Positions 52,167 through 62,052 of a stretch of DNA of 64,000 bases are shown one piece after another. Made by a program: the position numbers and the translations under genes. Numbering within the stretch: the stretch's first letter is position 1; every line of letters starts with the position of its first letter. Source of the DNA: Aristaeella hokkaidonensis (GTDB taxonomy: Bacteria > Bacillota > Clostridia > Christensenellales > Aristaeellaceae); NCBI RefSeq assembly GCF_018128945.1, contig NZ_CP068393.1, positions 1,984,001-2,048,000 of the forward strand, given 5' to 3'. Under the pieces are notes generated by a model. The model was not told the origin of the DNA. It ran no database searches and saw only the letters and a list, made by a program, of their open reading frames with translations.

Positions 52167-52185
52167 TTAGGAGGTCGATCTTCCC

Positions 52186-53949
52186 ATGGCAAAACAGGCA
52201 AAAGCCCGTAAACGCAGCACCTTCAGCTGGGTGATGGAGTTTGCGGGCACCCGCAGGAGCAGTTACGTCATCAGCGTGCTGCTGGCAATCGCCAATGTGG
52301 TCTGCGGTTTCATTCCCTTTCTCTATCTGGCCAACATCGTCCGGAGGCTGCTGGAAGGTACAGCGGATTTCTCCTACTGCCTGACGCAGGTCCTGTATAT
52401 GGGTCTGTTCTGGGTGCTGAGCCGGCTGTTCCACACCTTCTCCACCACCATGTCCCATAAAGCCACCTTTGAGGTGCTGGCGGGTATCCGCCGGCAGCTG
52501 ACGAGGAAACTGGCCCGGATGCCCCTGGGCGACGTGCTGGATGAATCCTCCGGCACCTATAAAAACATCATCGTAGAACGCGTGGATTCCATGGAAACAA
52601 CCCTGGCCCACATGATTCCCGAAGTGACCTCCAACCTCCTGATTCCCTTTGTGATCTTCGGTTATATGGTCAGTATCGACTGGCGTCTGGCGCTGCTTTC
52701 CCTGCTGACGGTGCCGGTAGGCTTCGCCTGCTTCGCACTGATGATGCGCGGCATGAAGGAAGACTATACAAACACCATCGTCAAAACCAAGGCGCTGAAC
52801 GATACTGCTGTGGAATACATCAACGGCATTGAAGTCATCAAGGCTTTCGGCAAGGCAAAAACCAGCTATGACAAGTTTGTGACCGCCGCAAAGGAAGGCT
52901 CCGACTGCTTCGTTCAGTGGATGCGCCGCTGCAACGTTTACCAGAACACGGCTATGGCCGTCCTGCCGGCTACCCTGCTGCCCCTGCTGCCCTTCGGCGT
53001 GAGCTATTTCATGAACGGCTCCGTCACCGCGCCGGACCTAGTCATGCTGATCATCCTGGCCATGGGCCTGATCACGCCCTTCATCATGGCCTCCAACTAC
53101 ATGGATGACCTGAGCAAATGCGGCACCATCATCGGCGAGGTGACCACCATCCTGACCAAGCCGGAGCTGAAGCGTCCGGAACGGCTGGCCCAGTCCCCCG
53201 TCGGCACCACCATCTGCCTGAATGACGTGCATTTCGCCTATAAGGAAGAGGAAGTGCTCCACGGCGTAAACCTGACCATTGAAGAAGGTACCGTCAACGC
53301 CCTGGTCGGCCCCTCCGGTTCCGGTAAGAGCACCATCGCCAAGCTGATCGCTTCCTTCTGGGATGTGGACAGCGGTGAAATCACCTTCGGCGGTACCGAC
53401 ATCCGGGACATTCCGCTGGATGACTACCAGCACCGCATCGCCTACGTGTCCCAGGATAACTACCTGTTCGACCTTAGCGTCATGGAAAACATCCGCCTCG
53501 GCAATCCCAAAGCCACCGACGCACAGGTTATTGAAGCCGCAAAGGCCTGCGGCTGCCATGATTTCATCATGCAGCTGGAGAACGGCTACCAGACGATCTG
53601 CGGCGGCGCCGGCGGCCACCTGTCCGGCGGCGAACGCCAGCGTATCTCCATCGCCCGGGCCATGCTGAAGAACGCGCCCGTCATCATCCTGGACGAAGCC
53701 ACCGCTTATACAGATCCGGAAAATGAAGCGCTGGTCCAGCAGAGCGTTGCGAAACTGGTCAAGGGCCGCACGCTGCTGGTCATCGCCCACCGCCTGTCCA
53801 CCATTGCCTCCGCCGACCAGATCATCCTGATCAACAACGGCCGCGTCGAAGCGTCCGGAACCCAGCAGGAACTGCTGGACAGCAGCGACCTGTACCGGAG
53901 CATGTGGCATGCTCATATTGCCGCGAAGGAGGCTGAGGACGTTGCTTAA
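52186..53949 (+). CDS. ABC transporter half, exporter fold (IrtA/YbtP-like)
   Basis: 587 aa. Six-helix domain (about 15-310) and ATPase with Walker A GPSGSGKSTIAKLI (375-383), YVSQDNYLFDLS, signature LSGGERQRISIARAML (479-486), Walker B VIILDEATAYTD and VIAHRLSTI. Its partner is the disrupted half that follows; the overlap is 8 bases. Confidence 0.93.
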   Translation: MAKQAKARKRSTFSWVMEFAGTRRSSYVISVLLAIANVVCGFIPFLYLANIVRRLLEGTADFSYCLTQVLYMGLFWVLSRLFHTFSTTMSHKATFEVLAGIRRQLTRKLARMPLGDVLDESSGTYKNIIVERVDSMETTLAHMIPEVTSNLLIPFVIFGYMVSIDWRLALLSLLTVPVGFACFALMMRGMKEDYTNTIVKTKALNDTAVEYINGIEVIKAFGKAKTSYDKFVTAAKEGSDCFVQWMRRCNVYQNTAMAVLPATLLPLLPFGVSYFMNGSVTAPDLVMLIILAMGLITPFIMASNYMDDLSKCGTIIGEVTTILTKPELKRPERLAQSPVGTTICLNDVHFAYKEEEVLHGVNLTIEEGTVNALVGPSGSGKSTIAKLIASFWDVDSGEITFGGTDIRDIPLDDYQHRIAYVSQDNYLFDLSVMENIRLGNPKATDAQVIEAAKACGCHDFIMQLENGYQTICGGAGGHLSGGERQRISIARAMLKNAPVIILDEATAYTDPENEALVQQSVAKLVKGRTLLVIAHRLSTIASADQIILINNGRVEASGTQQELLDSSDLYRSMWHAHIAAKEAEDVA

Positions 53950-55683
53950 GATCCTAAAAGAATACTTTGATTTCTGTAATAAAACAGACCGGAATAAATT
54001 CTACCTGGCCGTGGTGCTGGGCGTCCTCCGGGCCATGTTCTCCGTCCTGCGGATCACCGCCGTTGCGGTGGTTGTTCAGGGGCTCATTGAAGGTCAGCTG
54101 ACCTCCCGTCACCTGTGGCTTTCCTTTGGCATCATGGCCGTCTCCGTCATCGGCCAGATCATGGTGACCCTGAAAACCACCATGCTCCAGTGTGAAGCCG
54201 GCTATCATTCCTGCTGCAACAAGCGCATTGAGATTGCCGAGCACCTGCGTTACCTGCCCATGGGTTTCTTTAACCGCAACTCCCTGGGTGCCATCACCAA
54301 CGTGACCACCAACACCATGGAATCCCTGGCGGATGTGGCTGCCCGGATCGTCATGGTCACCACCCAGGGCATCCTGACCACGTCTGTCATCGCCATCTTT
54401 GTCCTGGCCTTTGACTGGCGCATCGGTCTCGTCCTGGTGGCCGGCATCCTGCTCTTCCTGCTGTTCAACTCCCGGATGCAGAAAGCCACCGTCCCGCTGG
54501 CTTCCCGGAAGCATAACGCGGACGAAGACCTGGTTTCCCAGGTCATCGAATACGTCCAGGGTATCGCTGAAGTAAAGAACTATTCCATGACCGACAGCCG
54601 GGCAAAGCGCCTGGACGCCGCCATCAACGAGAAGCGGGATACCGATACCGCCGTGGAATTCACCGTCATGCCCTGGGTCACCATCCAGAACATCACCACT
54701 AAGCTCACCGGCATGCTGATGAGTATTCTCTCCCTGAAGTTCTATTTCGACGGCACCATGCCGCTGCTCTACTGCATCATGATGATGATCTCCGCCTTCA
54801 TGGTCTTTGAAAGCCTGGAGGCCATGGGCTCCTTCTCCGCCCTGCTGCGGACCGTCCATGTGGCTGTAACAAAAACAAAGGAAATCATGGATATGCCGCC
54901 CATGGATATCGACGGAGCGGACATCACCCCAGCCAGACGGGATATTGAGCTGAAGAACGTGGACTTCTCCTACGACCGGAAAAAGATCATCGACAATGTG
55001 TCCCTGACCATTCCGGAAAAGACCACCACCGCCTTCGTCGGTCCCTCCGGCGGCGGCAAAACCACCCTGTGCCACCTCATGGCCCGGTTCTGGGACGTGC
55101 AGGGCGGCCAGGTGCTCCTGGGCGGCCGGAACGTGAAGGATTACAGTTTCGACTCCCTGATGAAGAACTTCAGCTTTGTGTTCCAGAATGTCTACCTGTT
55201 TGAGGATACAATCGCCAACAACATCCGCTTCGGCGAACCGGGCGCCTCCATGGACCGGGTCATTGACGCGGCGAAGAAGGCCCGCTGCCACGACTTCATC
55301 ATGGCCCTGCCGGATGGTTAGGTTACGATACCGTGATCGGCGAAGGCGGCGCCAGCCTCTCCGGCGGTGAGAAGCAGCGCATTTCCATTGCCCGCGCCAT
55401 CATGAAGGACGCTCCGGTCATCATCCTGGATGAAGCCACCGCCAACGTGGATCCGGAAAGCGAAACCGAGCTGACCGCAGCCATTGAAGCCCTGACAAAG
55501 GAAAAGACCATCATTATGATTGCCCACCGCCTGAAGACCGTCCGGAACGCTGACCAGATCTATGTGATCGACAACGGTAAGATTGCCCAGCACGGCACCC
55601 ATGACGAGCTGATCAGAAAGAACGGTATTTATAAAACCTTCGTGGAAGGCCGGCAGGAAGCGGCCTCCTGGAAGATTGCCTGA
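53942..55683 (+). pseudogene. ABC transporter half, disrupted by a 5-bp duplication
   Basis: Likely start TTG at 53942 (AAGGAGG upstream). Residues 1-459 include the six-helix domain and Walker A GPSGGGKTTLCHLM, but the frame ends at TAG (55319-55321) after FIMALPDG. The rest, from DTVIGEGGASLSGGEKQR through Walker B VIILDEATANVD to QEAASWKIA, continues in another frame to 55683. GGTTA is present twice in tandem (55316-55320 and 55321-55325); removing one copy restores LPDGYDTVIGEGG. Could be a true mutation, slipped-strand variation or an assembly error. Both parts otherwise look intact. Confidence 0.9.
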
Positions 55684-55747
55684 TTCCCGGTGTCCCCGCG
55701 AAAGCGATGACATACAAACTATTTCCATAAAAGGAGGGAGTACCTCA

Positions 55748-57007
55748 ATGAAAAAACTGTTTTCCATCCTGCTTGCCCTGACGCTGGCGCTGGGCATGAA
55801 TGCGGCATTTGCCGAAAGCAGCCCCTATGCCGGCGGAACCGGCACCGCTGAAGATCCTTACCGGATTGCCACAGCGGAGCAGCTGCTGGCCCTTTCCGCG
55901 GCCGTGAATGACGGCAGTGCAGGCGGATATTACGGTGCCTGCTTCGTCCTGACAGAAGACCTCGACCTTGCCGGAATTGAATGGCAGCCCATCGGACAGA
56001 TGGATCTGGCAGACCAGAGCAATGTGAGCTGCATGTTCATGGGCGTATTCGACGGACAGGGCCACACCATCTCCAATATGACCTTCAGTTCCGATTATCC
56101 CATCGTTGGTGCAGGAATCTTCGGCATGAACCTGGGTGAAGTGAAGAACCTGAACGCGAAGAACATCACCGTCACCTGCACGGATACCTTCTCCAATGCT
56201 GTCGGCGCCGTGGTAGGCTATAACATGGGCATGGTTCATGATGTAACCCTGTCCGGGGAAAACAGCATTGCCGGTGTCAACTGCATCGGCGGTATTGCCG
56301 GCGGCAACAACGGTGCGGTTTATAACTGCTCCGTGGACGGCACAACCATCCGCGTCCTGGGTGACAATGCATTCCCTGAAGGCCGTATCGTCCAGGCGGA
56401 CGTTGCGGAATGCGGCGGTCTGGTCATCGGCGGCAGCTTCGGCGGCAGCATTGACAACTGTACCGCAAAAGGCACTGTGATCGCGGAAGGCAATGAGCCC
56501 ATCGCCCTGGGCGGCATCGCCGGCTGCCTGGAAATGATGGACACCGTCACCAACTGCACCGCGGATGTGACCATCACCACCGTCAAGGGCGGCCATGCCA
56601 TCGGCGGCCTGTGCGGCTTCGGCGGCTCCCACTCCAACGGCAATATCATTGCGGAAACAGAAGGCGTCGTAACCACCAAGTATCCCTCTGAGATCACCAA
56701 TTGCAAGGTCACCGCGGTCATCAACGCTCCCGGTGCCACCCACGTGGGCGGCCTGTTCGGCACCGGCCTTTACTTCTACGGTGAAGAAACCGCCTTCAAG
56801 GTCAGCGGCTGCTCCGTAAAGGCGGAGATCACCGGGGCCGTAACTCCCGGCGCCGTCGCCGGTCGTTCCGTCAACAGCGTGATCGAAAGCTGTGAAGCCG
56901 ATGTAACGCTGGACGGCGAAGCGCTGACTGCTGAAACCGGTGAAACTTCTGTGATGTATGAGAGCGCCGACCAGGGCGAAGAAGAAGCCGCGAACGACGC
57001 CGCCTGA
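55748..57007 (+). CDS. Secreted GLUG-repeat protein
   Basis: 419 aa. Signal peptide MKKLFSILLALTLALGMNAA (cleavage FAE). The body is a right-handed beta-helix-like series of GLUG-type repeats (NCIGGIAGGNNGAVYNCSVD; GGLVIGGSFGGSIDNCTAKG; IALGGIAGCLEMMDTVTNCT), with Asn-Cys at repeat ends. AAAGGAGGGAG precedes the ATG. Paralogue of the protein at 60735. Lies between an ABC pair and an ATC-hydrolase-like gene. Confidence 0.88.
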   Translation: MKKLFSILLALTLALGMNAAFAESSPYAGGTGTAEDPYRIATAEQLLALSAAVNDGSAGGYYGACFVLTEDLDLAGIEWQPIGQMDLADQSNVSCMFMGVFDGQGHTISNMTFSSDYPIVGAGIFGMNLGEVKNLNAKNITVTCTDTFSNAVGAVVGYNMGMVHDVTLSGENSIAGVNCIGGIAGGNNGAVYNCSVDGTTIRVLGDNAFPEGRIVQADVAECGGLVIGGSFGGSIDNCTAKGTVIAEGNEPIALGGIAGCLEMMDTVTNCTADVTITTVKGGHAIGGLCGFGGSHSNGNIIAETEGVVTTKYPSEITNCKVTAVINAPGATHVGGLFGTGLYFYGEETAFKVSGCSVKAEITGAVTPGAVAGRSVNSVIESCEADVTLDGEALTAETGETSVMYESADQGEEEAANDAA

Positions 57008-57052
57008 GAAAAACCCGGAAACAAAAAGCAAAATCAGAGGTGGAAAAACTCC

Positions 57053-57697
57053 ATGATGAAATATAAAGGGTTTTACCTGCATATGTTCTCCACGTTGATC
57101 CGGAAACATTTGCGGGAATCCTACGGTAAGGAAACCACCCGCCGGGCGCTGAAAAATGCGCCCGGCATTTACCGGGAAATGCTCACCCAGGTGGACGACA
57201 TCGGCGCTGACAATCCCATGGCCAGTAACATTTATATGTGCTTTGTGCTCATGGCCATCTGGAAAGGTGCGGAAGGCGCCATTACGCCGGACGGCTTCCG
57301 TCCCGTAATCCGGAATATGGTCAAAACACCCCTGGTCACAAAGATCCTGGGCAAGCGGGATATGAACAAGCCGGAAGACCTGGCGCAGTCCTGGAAAGGG
57401 CTTTATGAAAAGAAAGAGTGGGCGGACAACCGTCCTCAGTACCGGGATAAAACCTGGGATTATCATATTGATAAAACAAAGCACCGGGACGGTGTATACT
57501 ATTACTTCACCAACTGCCCGCTCAACAATTACGCACGGAAATACGGGTATATGGAAATCCTGCCCGTCTGCTGTGAGCTGGATTACCTGATCACCGAAGC
57601 AAACCACGCAGTTCTGCATCGGGACCAGACCCTGGCTTCCGGCGGAACCATGTGCGATTACTGGGTGGTTCCCGACAAAATCAAAGATCCCCGGTGA
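57053..57697 (+). CDS. L-2-amino-thiazoline-4-carboxylate hydrolase-like protein
   Basis: 214 aa. The C-terminal half carries the family signature: YMEILPVCCELDYLITEANHA, then LHRDQTLASGGTMCDYWVV. The namesake enzyme opens the thiazoline ring of ATC to cysteine derivatives in Pseudomonas; most homologues are uncharacterised. This copy follows an ABC pair and a GLUG protein on the same strand, 45 bp after the latter. Two more family members are at 57772 and 59836. Confidence 0.8.
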   Translation: MMKYKGFYLHMFSTLIRKHLRESYGKETTRRALKNAPGIYREMLTQVDDIGADNPMASNIYMCFVLMAIWKGAEGAITPDGFRPVIRNMVKTPLVTKILGKRDMNKPEDLAQSWKGLYEKKEWADNRPQYRDKTWDYHIDKTKHRDGVYYYFTNCPLNNYARKYGYMEILPVCCELDYLITEANHAVLHRDQTLASGGTMCDYWVVPDKIKDPR

Positions 57698-57717
57698 AAC
57701 CGGAGCAAAAAAACGTA

Positions 57718-57753
57718 CCGGTACGGTCCTTCCGATCGTGCCGGTTTTTTTTC
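57718..57753 (+). terminator. Terminator after the ATC-hydrolase-like gene
   Basis: ACCGG.ACG / CGT.CCGGT stem with an 11-nt loop followed by TTTTTTTT. Confidence 0.72.
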
Positions 57754-57771
57754 TTCTGTTTTCCTGTCCGG

Positions 57772-58407
57772 TCAGACGCTTTCAAACCTTTCCCAGCCGT
57801 CTCCGGCGTCCGTTTTATGGCGGATGAAGTCAAAGTCGCAGCAGTCCCCGCCCTGGCAGAGGGTTTTCGTCCTCCTGAAATCCGTATAGGGCAGCTTCCC
57901 GAAGTTGATCACGTCTGAATGGCAGAACATCGCGCCCAGTTTCATCAGGTTCCGCTCGCTGAAAATGTGCCAGTACACGCATTCCCGGCATTCAAAGTGG
58001 AACCGGTCTTTCGGATCCTCCTCCAGGTGCCAGGTGTATTGCCAGCCGGCGCCGCTGCCGTGCCGGAATCCGAAGGGCAGGATCTTTTTCATCATCGGAA
58101 GGAAAAAGGACCGCCGGGCCATCTTCCGGTAGGATTCCGGCGTCAGGGCGCCCCACATGGTTTCGGATATAATCCGGTAGGCTTCCGGCTCGCTTTTCCT
58201 GTGCATCTGCAGCACTTCGTACAGGGCGATGGTGGTCAGGATCTGGGCAATATGCTTATAGTTGCCCCTGTCGCACCACTTTTCCTCTTCCTTCAGCAGC
58301 ACCAGCATCCGGCTGTAAACGTCCTGCCGGACCTCCTCCGGCAGCGTCGGGAACAACTTTTTATACCGGCTGATCTTCACCAGGTTCTCCGGTGTATAGG
58401 CTTTCAT
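57772..58407 (-). CDS. L-2-amino-thiazoline-4-carboxylate hydrolase-like protein
   Basis: 211 aa. C-terminal signature MFCHSDVINFGKLPYTDFRR then TKTLCQGGDCCDFDFIR. The middle has CVYWHIFSERNLMKLGAMFC. Last gene of a four-gene minus-strand operon, 34 bp after the hydrolase gene. Possible substrate as for the other copies. Confidence 0.8.
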   Translation of the reverse strand: MKAYTPENLVKISRYKKLFPTLPEEVRQDVYSRMLVLLKEEEKWCDRGNYKHIAQILTTIALYEVLQMHRKSEPEAYRIISETMWGALTPESYRKMARRSFFLPMMKKILPFGFRHGSGAGWQYTWHLEEDPKDRFHFECRECVYWHIFSERNLMKLGAMFCHSDVINFGKLPYTDFRRTKTLCQGGDCCDFDFIRHKTDAGDGWERFESV

Positions 58408-58441
58408 GCCTGTCCTCCATCATTCTGAATTTCGTTTCGGT

Positions 58442-59215
58442 TTACCGCATGCATGCCGCAATGGCGTCCAGCACCGGCTGCCGCCACTGTTTCTGGAACA
58501 GCCAGGCTTCATGCTGCATGTCGAACCGCAGCAGTTCCGGATCCCGGAAATGCTGCAGGTACCGCTTTTCGTATTTCGGCCCCATCTTCAGGGCATAGAT
58601 CACATGCACCTTTGTGCCCTCCGCGTGGAGGTCGTTCCCCAGGGGCGTCACGTAGTCGGAGTAGTATTCCCGGCCCACCGTTTTCGGGTGCAGCGAGGCG
58701 ATGCTCTGCGCAAACTGCTCCATAAAGTCGTTCGTCTCCGCGTCGTTGTCCACGCCAAAGGCTTTCACCAGCAGCTTCTTCAGCTTTTCCTTCTTTTTTT
58801 CGCTCTTTCCGGCATTTCCGATCAGGCGGCCCACAAGCCCCGTCATGATCCTGCCGACAAGCGGACTCCCCTGGTCCAGGTCGGATCCGCCGATGAACAC
58901 ATGGTCCATGTGGATCCTTCCCCGCTCCAGCAGCAGCCCCGCGAAGCTTCCGCCCAGGGAGGAACCGTAGGCGCCGTCCACCCGGCCGCCGTGGTTTTCC
59001 AGGATATAATCCTCAATCTTTTTCGTCACGGTCAGCATGTCGGTAAACGGCTTGCTGCTGTCCCCGTCGAATCCGTCATAGTTGACGCAGATCAGATGGT
59101 ACTGTGCCTTCAGGTCCTCCAGCACCTCACGGAAATTGATCTCCCAGGTGCAGCCCGTCCCCGGCAGCAGCACCAGGGTCTTTCCTGACCTGTTTCCCGT
59201 CTCGGTGATCTTCAT
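58442..59215 (-). CDS. Alpha/beta-hydrolase
   Basis: 257 aa, cytoplasmic. N-terminal TLVLLPGTGCTWEINF (oxyanion region), nucleophile AYGSSLGGSFAG, and MQHEAWLFQKQWRQPVLDAI with the catalytic His near the C-terminus. The ATG at 59215 overlaps the methyltransferase stop (ATGA) and has GGAGGCGGAGAAG upstream. Substrate unknown; could cleave an ester, thioester or lactone in the pathway of its operon. Confidence 0.85.
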   Translation of the reverse strand: MKITETGNRSGKTLVLLPGTGCTWEINFREVLEDLKAQYHLICVNYDGFDGDSSKPFTDMLTVTKKIEDYILENHGGRVDGAYGSSLGGSFAGLLLERGRIHMDHVFIGGSDLDQGSPLVGRIMTGLVGRLIGNAGKSEKKKEKLKKLLVKAFGVDNDAETNDFMEQFAQSIASLHPKTVGREYYSDYVTPLGNDLHAEGTKVHVIYALKMGPKYEKRYLQHFRDPELLRFDMQHEAWLFQKQWRQPVLDAIAACMR

Positions 59216-59823
59216 TTCTTCTCCGCCTCCCGGCATTCCGTGTACATCAATGCGATCCGCGCCGCCATTTCCTTGCTGAATTCCACCTTCCAGCCGTTAT
59301 CCTCCAGGAACTTCAGGTATTCCTGCGCGGACCACTGGTGCTCAAACCGGATTCCCGCAATCCGCAGGATCCGGGACCAGATGCGGCTGCCCAGGGTCCC
59401 CTTATGCTCCACAAACGTCGGGGCAATCAGCAGTCCGCCCGGCCGCAGCACGCGGCTGATCTCCCGCAGCGCCTTCTGCGGATCCGGCACAATGTGCAGG
59501 GCGTTGGCAATCAGCACCACGTCAAAGCTGCCGTCGGCGTAGGGCAGGCTCATGGCGTCCGCCACCTCAAAGTCCAGGTTGGCAGGCCGCGGTCCTTTCT
59601 TTGCCTCGGCGATCATGCCGTCGGAATAGTCCGTGGCGATCATCCGCCTGGCCGCCGGCGCCACATGCCTGGCCAGCAGTCCGGGGCCGGTGGCAATCTC
59701 CAGCACTTCCATACCCCGGATCTTCTGCGGGATGCGCTCATACATAAAGTTGTATATCTTCTGATCCGCCTTCATCGCCTGTTTATAGATCGGCGCGTAC
59801 AGGTCCCAAATCTTTTTCTTCAT
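59212..59823 (-). CDS. Class I SAM-dependent methyltransferase
   Basis: 203 aa, UbiE/COQ5-like. Motif I VLEIATGPGLLARHVA, motif II region MIATDYSDGMIAEAKKG, then VLIANALHIVPDPQKALREI and RVLRPGGLLIAPTF. Second gene of the minus-strand operon between the two ATC-hydrolase-like genes; may methylate the thiazoline/thiazole compound or its product. Confidence 0.92.
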   Translation of the reverse strand: MKKKIWDLYAPIYKQAMKADQKIYNFMYERIPQKIRGMEVLEIATGPGLLARHVAPAARRMIATDYSDGMIAEAKKGPRPANLDFEVADAMSLPYADGSFDVVLIANALHIVPDPQKALREISRVLRPGGLLIAPTFVEHKGTLGSRIWSRILRIAGIRFEHQWSAQEYLKFLEDNGWKVEFSKEMAARIALMYTECREAEKK

Positions 59824-59835
59824 GGCAGCACGTCC

Positions 59836-60468
59836 TCAGTTCAGTTTTTTATATCCGCAGTCGCAGTACGGCCCGCCGGACGCCAGGGTGTATTCCCGCA
59901 CAAACCGGCTTGCTCCGCTCGCGTCCGCCATGGTGTAGTCTAGCCTGCACATGGCCGGAACGTATTCATAAAGGTTCAGTTCCTTCATCAGCCGGCAGAT
60001 CCCGCACCGGAAGAACCTGGCCTCGTACCCGGAGCCGTCCTGATACGGAATGTATATCATGTTCCAGGAATAGGGATTCCGGTCCGCCGCCCGAAGCGCT
60101 TCCGTCTTCTTCATTCCCTCAATGTCCTTTGCGGTAAACTTCTTCCTGCCGGAAAGCCGGCAGAAGAAGCGCATGGCGGGAATCATCATGGACCGGTTGT
60201 AAAACTCCGTCATCTGTTCCATGGTCGGCTTTGGATGCATATGCAGGCAGAAAGCTGAAAAAAGGGCGCAGTTCACAATATTCATTTTGAACCGGTCTCC
60301 CTTTTCAAATTCGGGCAGTCTCCGGATCAGCATCCGGTAATCCTTTTTTGCCTTTTCCGTAACTTCCCCGGCCTTTTCCCGGTCATACCCCAGCACGTCG
60401 CCCAGGTTTTTCCGGAAGGAATTTCTGAACAGCGTCCACATGCCTGCCGGCATTCCCGCGTATCTCAT
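59836..60468 (-). CDS. L-2-amino-thiazoline-4-carboxylate hydrolase-like protein
   Basis: 210 aa. C-terminal signature YEYVPAMCRLDYTMADASGA then REYTLASGGPYCDCGY; mid-region FRCGICRLMKEL. N-terminal residues (MRYAGMPAGMWTLFRNSFRK) resemble the copy at 57053. First gene of the four-gene operon, with GTTAGTTTAAACTAAC 125 bp upstream. Confidence 0.78.
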   Translation of the reverse strand: MRYAGMPAGMWTLFRNSFRKNLGDVLGYDREKAGEVTEKAKKDYRMLIRRLPEFEKGDRFKMNIVNCALFSAFCLHMHPKPTMEQMTEFYNRSMMIPAMRFFCRLSGRKKFTAKDIEGMKKTEALRAADRNPYSWNMIYIPYQDGSGYEARFFRCGICRLMKELNLYEYVPAMCRLDYTMADASGASRFVREYTLASGGPYCDCGYKKLN

Positions 60469-60592
60469 TTTTCCTGTGCCTCTTTCTGTTCCGTTCTTTT
60501 CCCGGTCCTGCTTGTTATATATGCCTATATTTTCCCGTTCGCAGCCGGTTCCTGCTTTATTCCCTGTCGCTTGCAGGACTCATTCTTTAATC

Positions 60593-60608
60593 GTTAGTTT
60601 AAACTAAC
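60593..60608. promoter_or_regulatory. Perfect 16-bp TTAG-N6-CTAA operator before the ATC-hydrolase operon
   Basis: GTTAGTTTAAACTAAC, fully palindromic. A -10-like TATGAT (or TATACT) lies immediately upstream on the minus strand; -35 is weak. Confidence 0.66.
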
Positions 60609-60734
60609 ATCATAGGAGTATAGCACTCTTTCCGGGGAAAAGGAAGGGGCTTTCGCACAGAAAAAAGAGAATTTCAGAAAAAAAGGGCGCCGCCCGTCAC
60701 AGGCGGCGCTCCTCCCGGTCATGCCGGATTGTGC

Positions 60735-62021
60735 TTACTGCATTTCAGAAACCTGGGCCACCGTTTTCGCGTCGGTGTATTCGGAGCCGTCCGCCAGGAA
60801 AATCTTCACGTCCGCGGTACTGTTGATGCTGTCCGCCGCGATTCCGGTTTCCGTGATGTCCAGGATTTTGCCGTCGGCACCCGTAAACTGGCTGCCGACT
60901 GCCTGGCCGAGCAGGAGACCCGTGGCGTTTTCAACCGGGTTTTCCGCGTCTGTGGTTATTTTTACGTTTACAGCCTTGCAGCCGTCAATCAGGAAACTCT
61001 GGGGCGTGCCTCCCTCGGAAAATCCGCCGCCGACAAAACCGCCGACGAAGGGCACGCCGTCCGTAATGCTGATTTCCACATTTTCCACTGTGCAGCCGCT
61101 GATCTGCATCCGCTTTGCGTCCGGTCCGGCCAGCACGTTGCCGCAGGCGCCGGTCAGGCCGCCGACGTAGGAGCCCTTGCCGCTGACGGTGATTTTGCTG
61201 TCCGTCACCGCGCAGTTCTTCACATACCATTCGTCGGGATTGTAGTCATCCAGGTTGACGCAGCCGGACAGGCCACCGATCCAGGCGCCTTCCGTCATAC
61301 CGAAAGCCGGGACCTCGCCCAGCACAGCGGTGAGCGTGGAATTCCGGACCGTGCAGTTCTCCAGCGCGGGCTTGGAGAAGCCGCCGCCGAAAATGCCGGA
61401 GTTGCCGCCGGGCGCGGCTGTAATGTCGGTGTTTTCCACGCTGCAGTTCACGCAGGCGGAGCAGGTCAGGCCGCCGATCAGGCCGCCGGCCATCACCATG
61501 GTGCTTTCCACGCTGTTGCGGTCCGCCGCGGTCAGGTTCACATTGTCCAGCGTGCAGCGGAACGCGTATCCCACCACGCCGCCGACCAGCATGTTGCCCT
61601 TGACCCGGATATCCTTCACCGTCAGGTTCTTCACCGTACCGCCTTCGCCCACGCAAGGGAACAGGCCGACGCCGAAGAAGTGCGCCCCGTCTTCGGTGGC
61701 GTCAATCGTCAGGTTGGAAATCGTATGGCCGTTTCCGTCAAAGTTTCCCGTAAAGGCGTATTCCGCTACCGGATCCTCGCCTTCCTCGCTCTTTTCGTCC
61801 ATCATATAGGCGCCGATCATGGGGAAGTTTTCATAGCCGGAAAGGTCGATATCCGCGGTCAGCACATAGCTGCCCGCCAGGTCGTTGTTCACCGCGATCA
61901 GGTCTTCCGCCGTGGCAATCTCCCTGACAGCCGTTTTTTCGGCGGCCTCCGCCGCCGCGCCGCCCGCGGCCAGGGTCAGGGCCAGGACCAGGGCGGTCAT
62001 CAGACTCAGCAGTTTTTTCAT
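60735..62021 (-). CDS. Secreted GLUG-repeat protein
   Basis: 428 aa. Signal peptide MKKLLSLMTALVLALTLAAG. Repeats such as GGLSGCVNLDDYNPDEWYVK, MVMAGGLIGGLTCSACVNCS and MLVGGVVGYAFRCTLDNVNL, with recurrent N-C turns. Paralogue of the protein at 55748, with an N-terminal SGYENFPMIGAYMMDEKSEE. Starts 31 bp after the 167-aa membrane protein gene. Confidence 0.88.
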   Translation of the reverse strand: MKKLLSLMTALVLALTLAAGGAAAEAAEKTAVREIATAEDLIAVNNDLAGSYVLTADIDLSGYENFPMIGAYMMDEKSEEGEDPVAEYAFTGNFDGNGHTISNLTIDATEDGAHFFGVGLFPCVGEGGTVKNLTVKDIRVKGNMLVGGVVGYAFRCTLDNVNLTAADRNSVESTMVMAGGLIGGLTCSACVNCSVENTDITAAPGGNSGIFGGGFSKPALENCTVRNSTLTAVLGEVPAFGMTEGAWIGGLSGCVNLDDYNPDEWYVKNCAVTDSKITVSGKGSYVGGLTGACGNVLAGPDAKRMQISGCTVENVEISITDGVPFVGGFVGGGFSEGGTPQSFLIDGCKAVNVKITTDAENPVENATGLLLGQAVGSQFTGADGKILDITETGIAADSINSTADVKIFLADGSEYTDAKTVAQVSEMQ

Positions 62022-62052
62022 CAGAATATACTCTCCTTTTGTTTGAATATTT

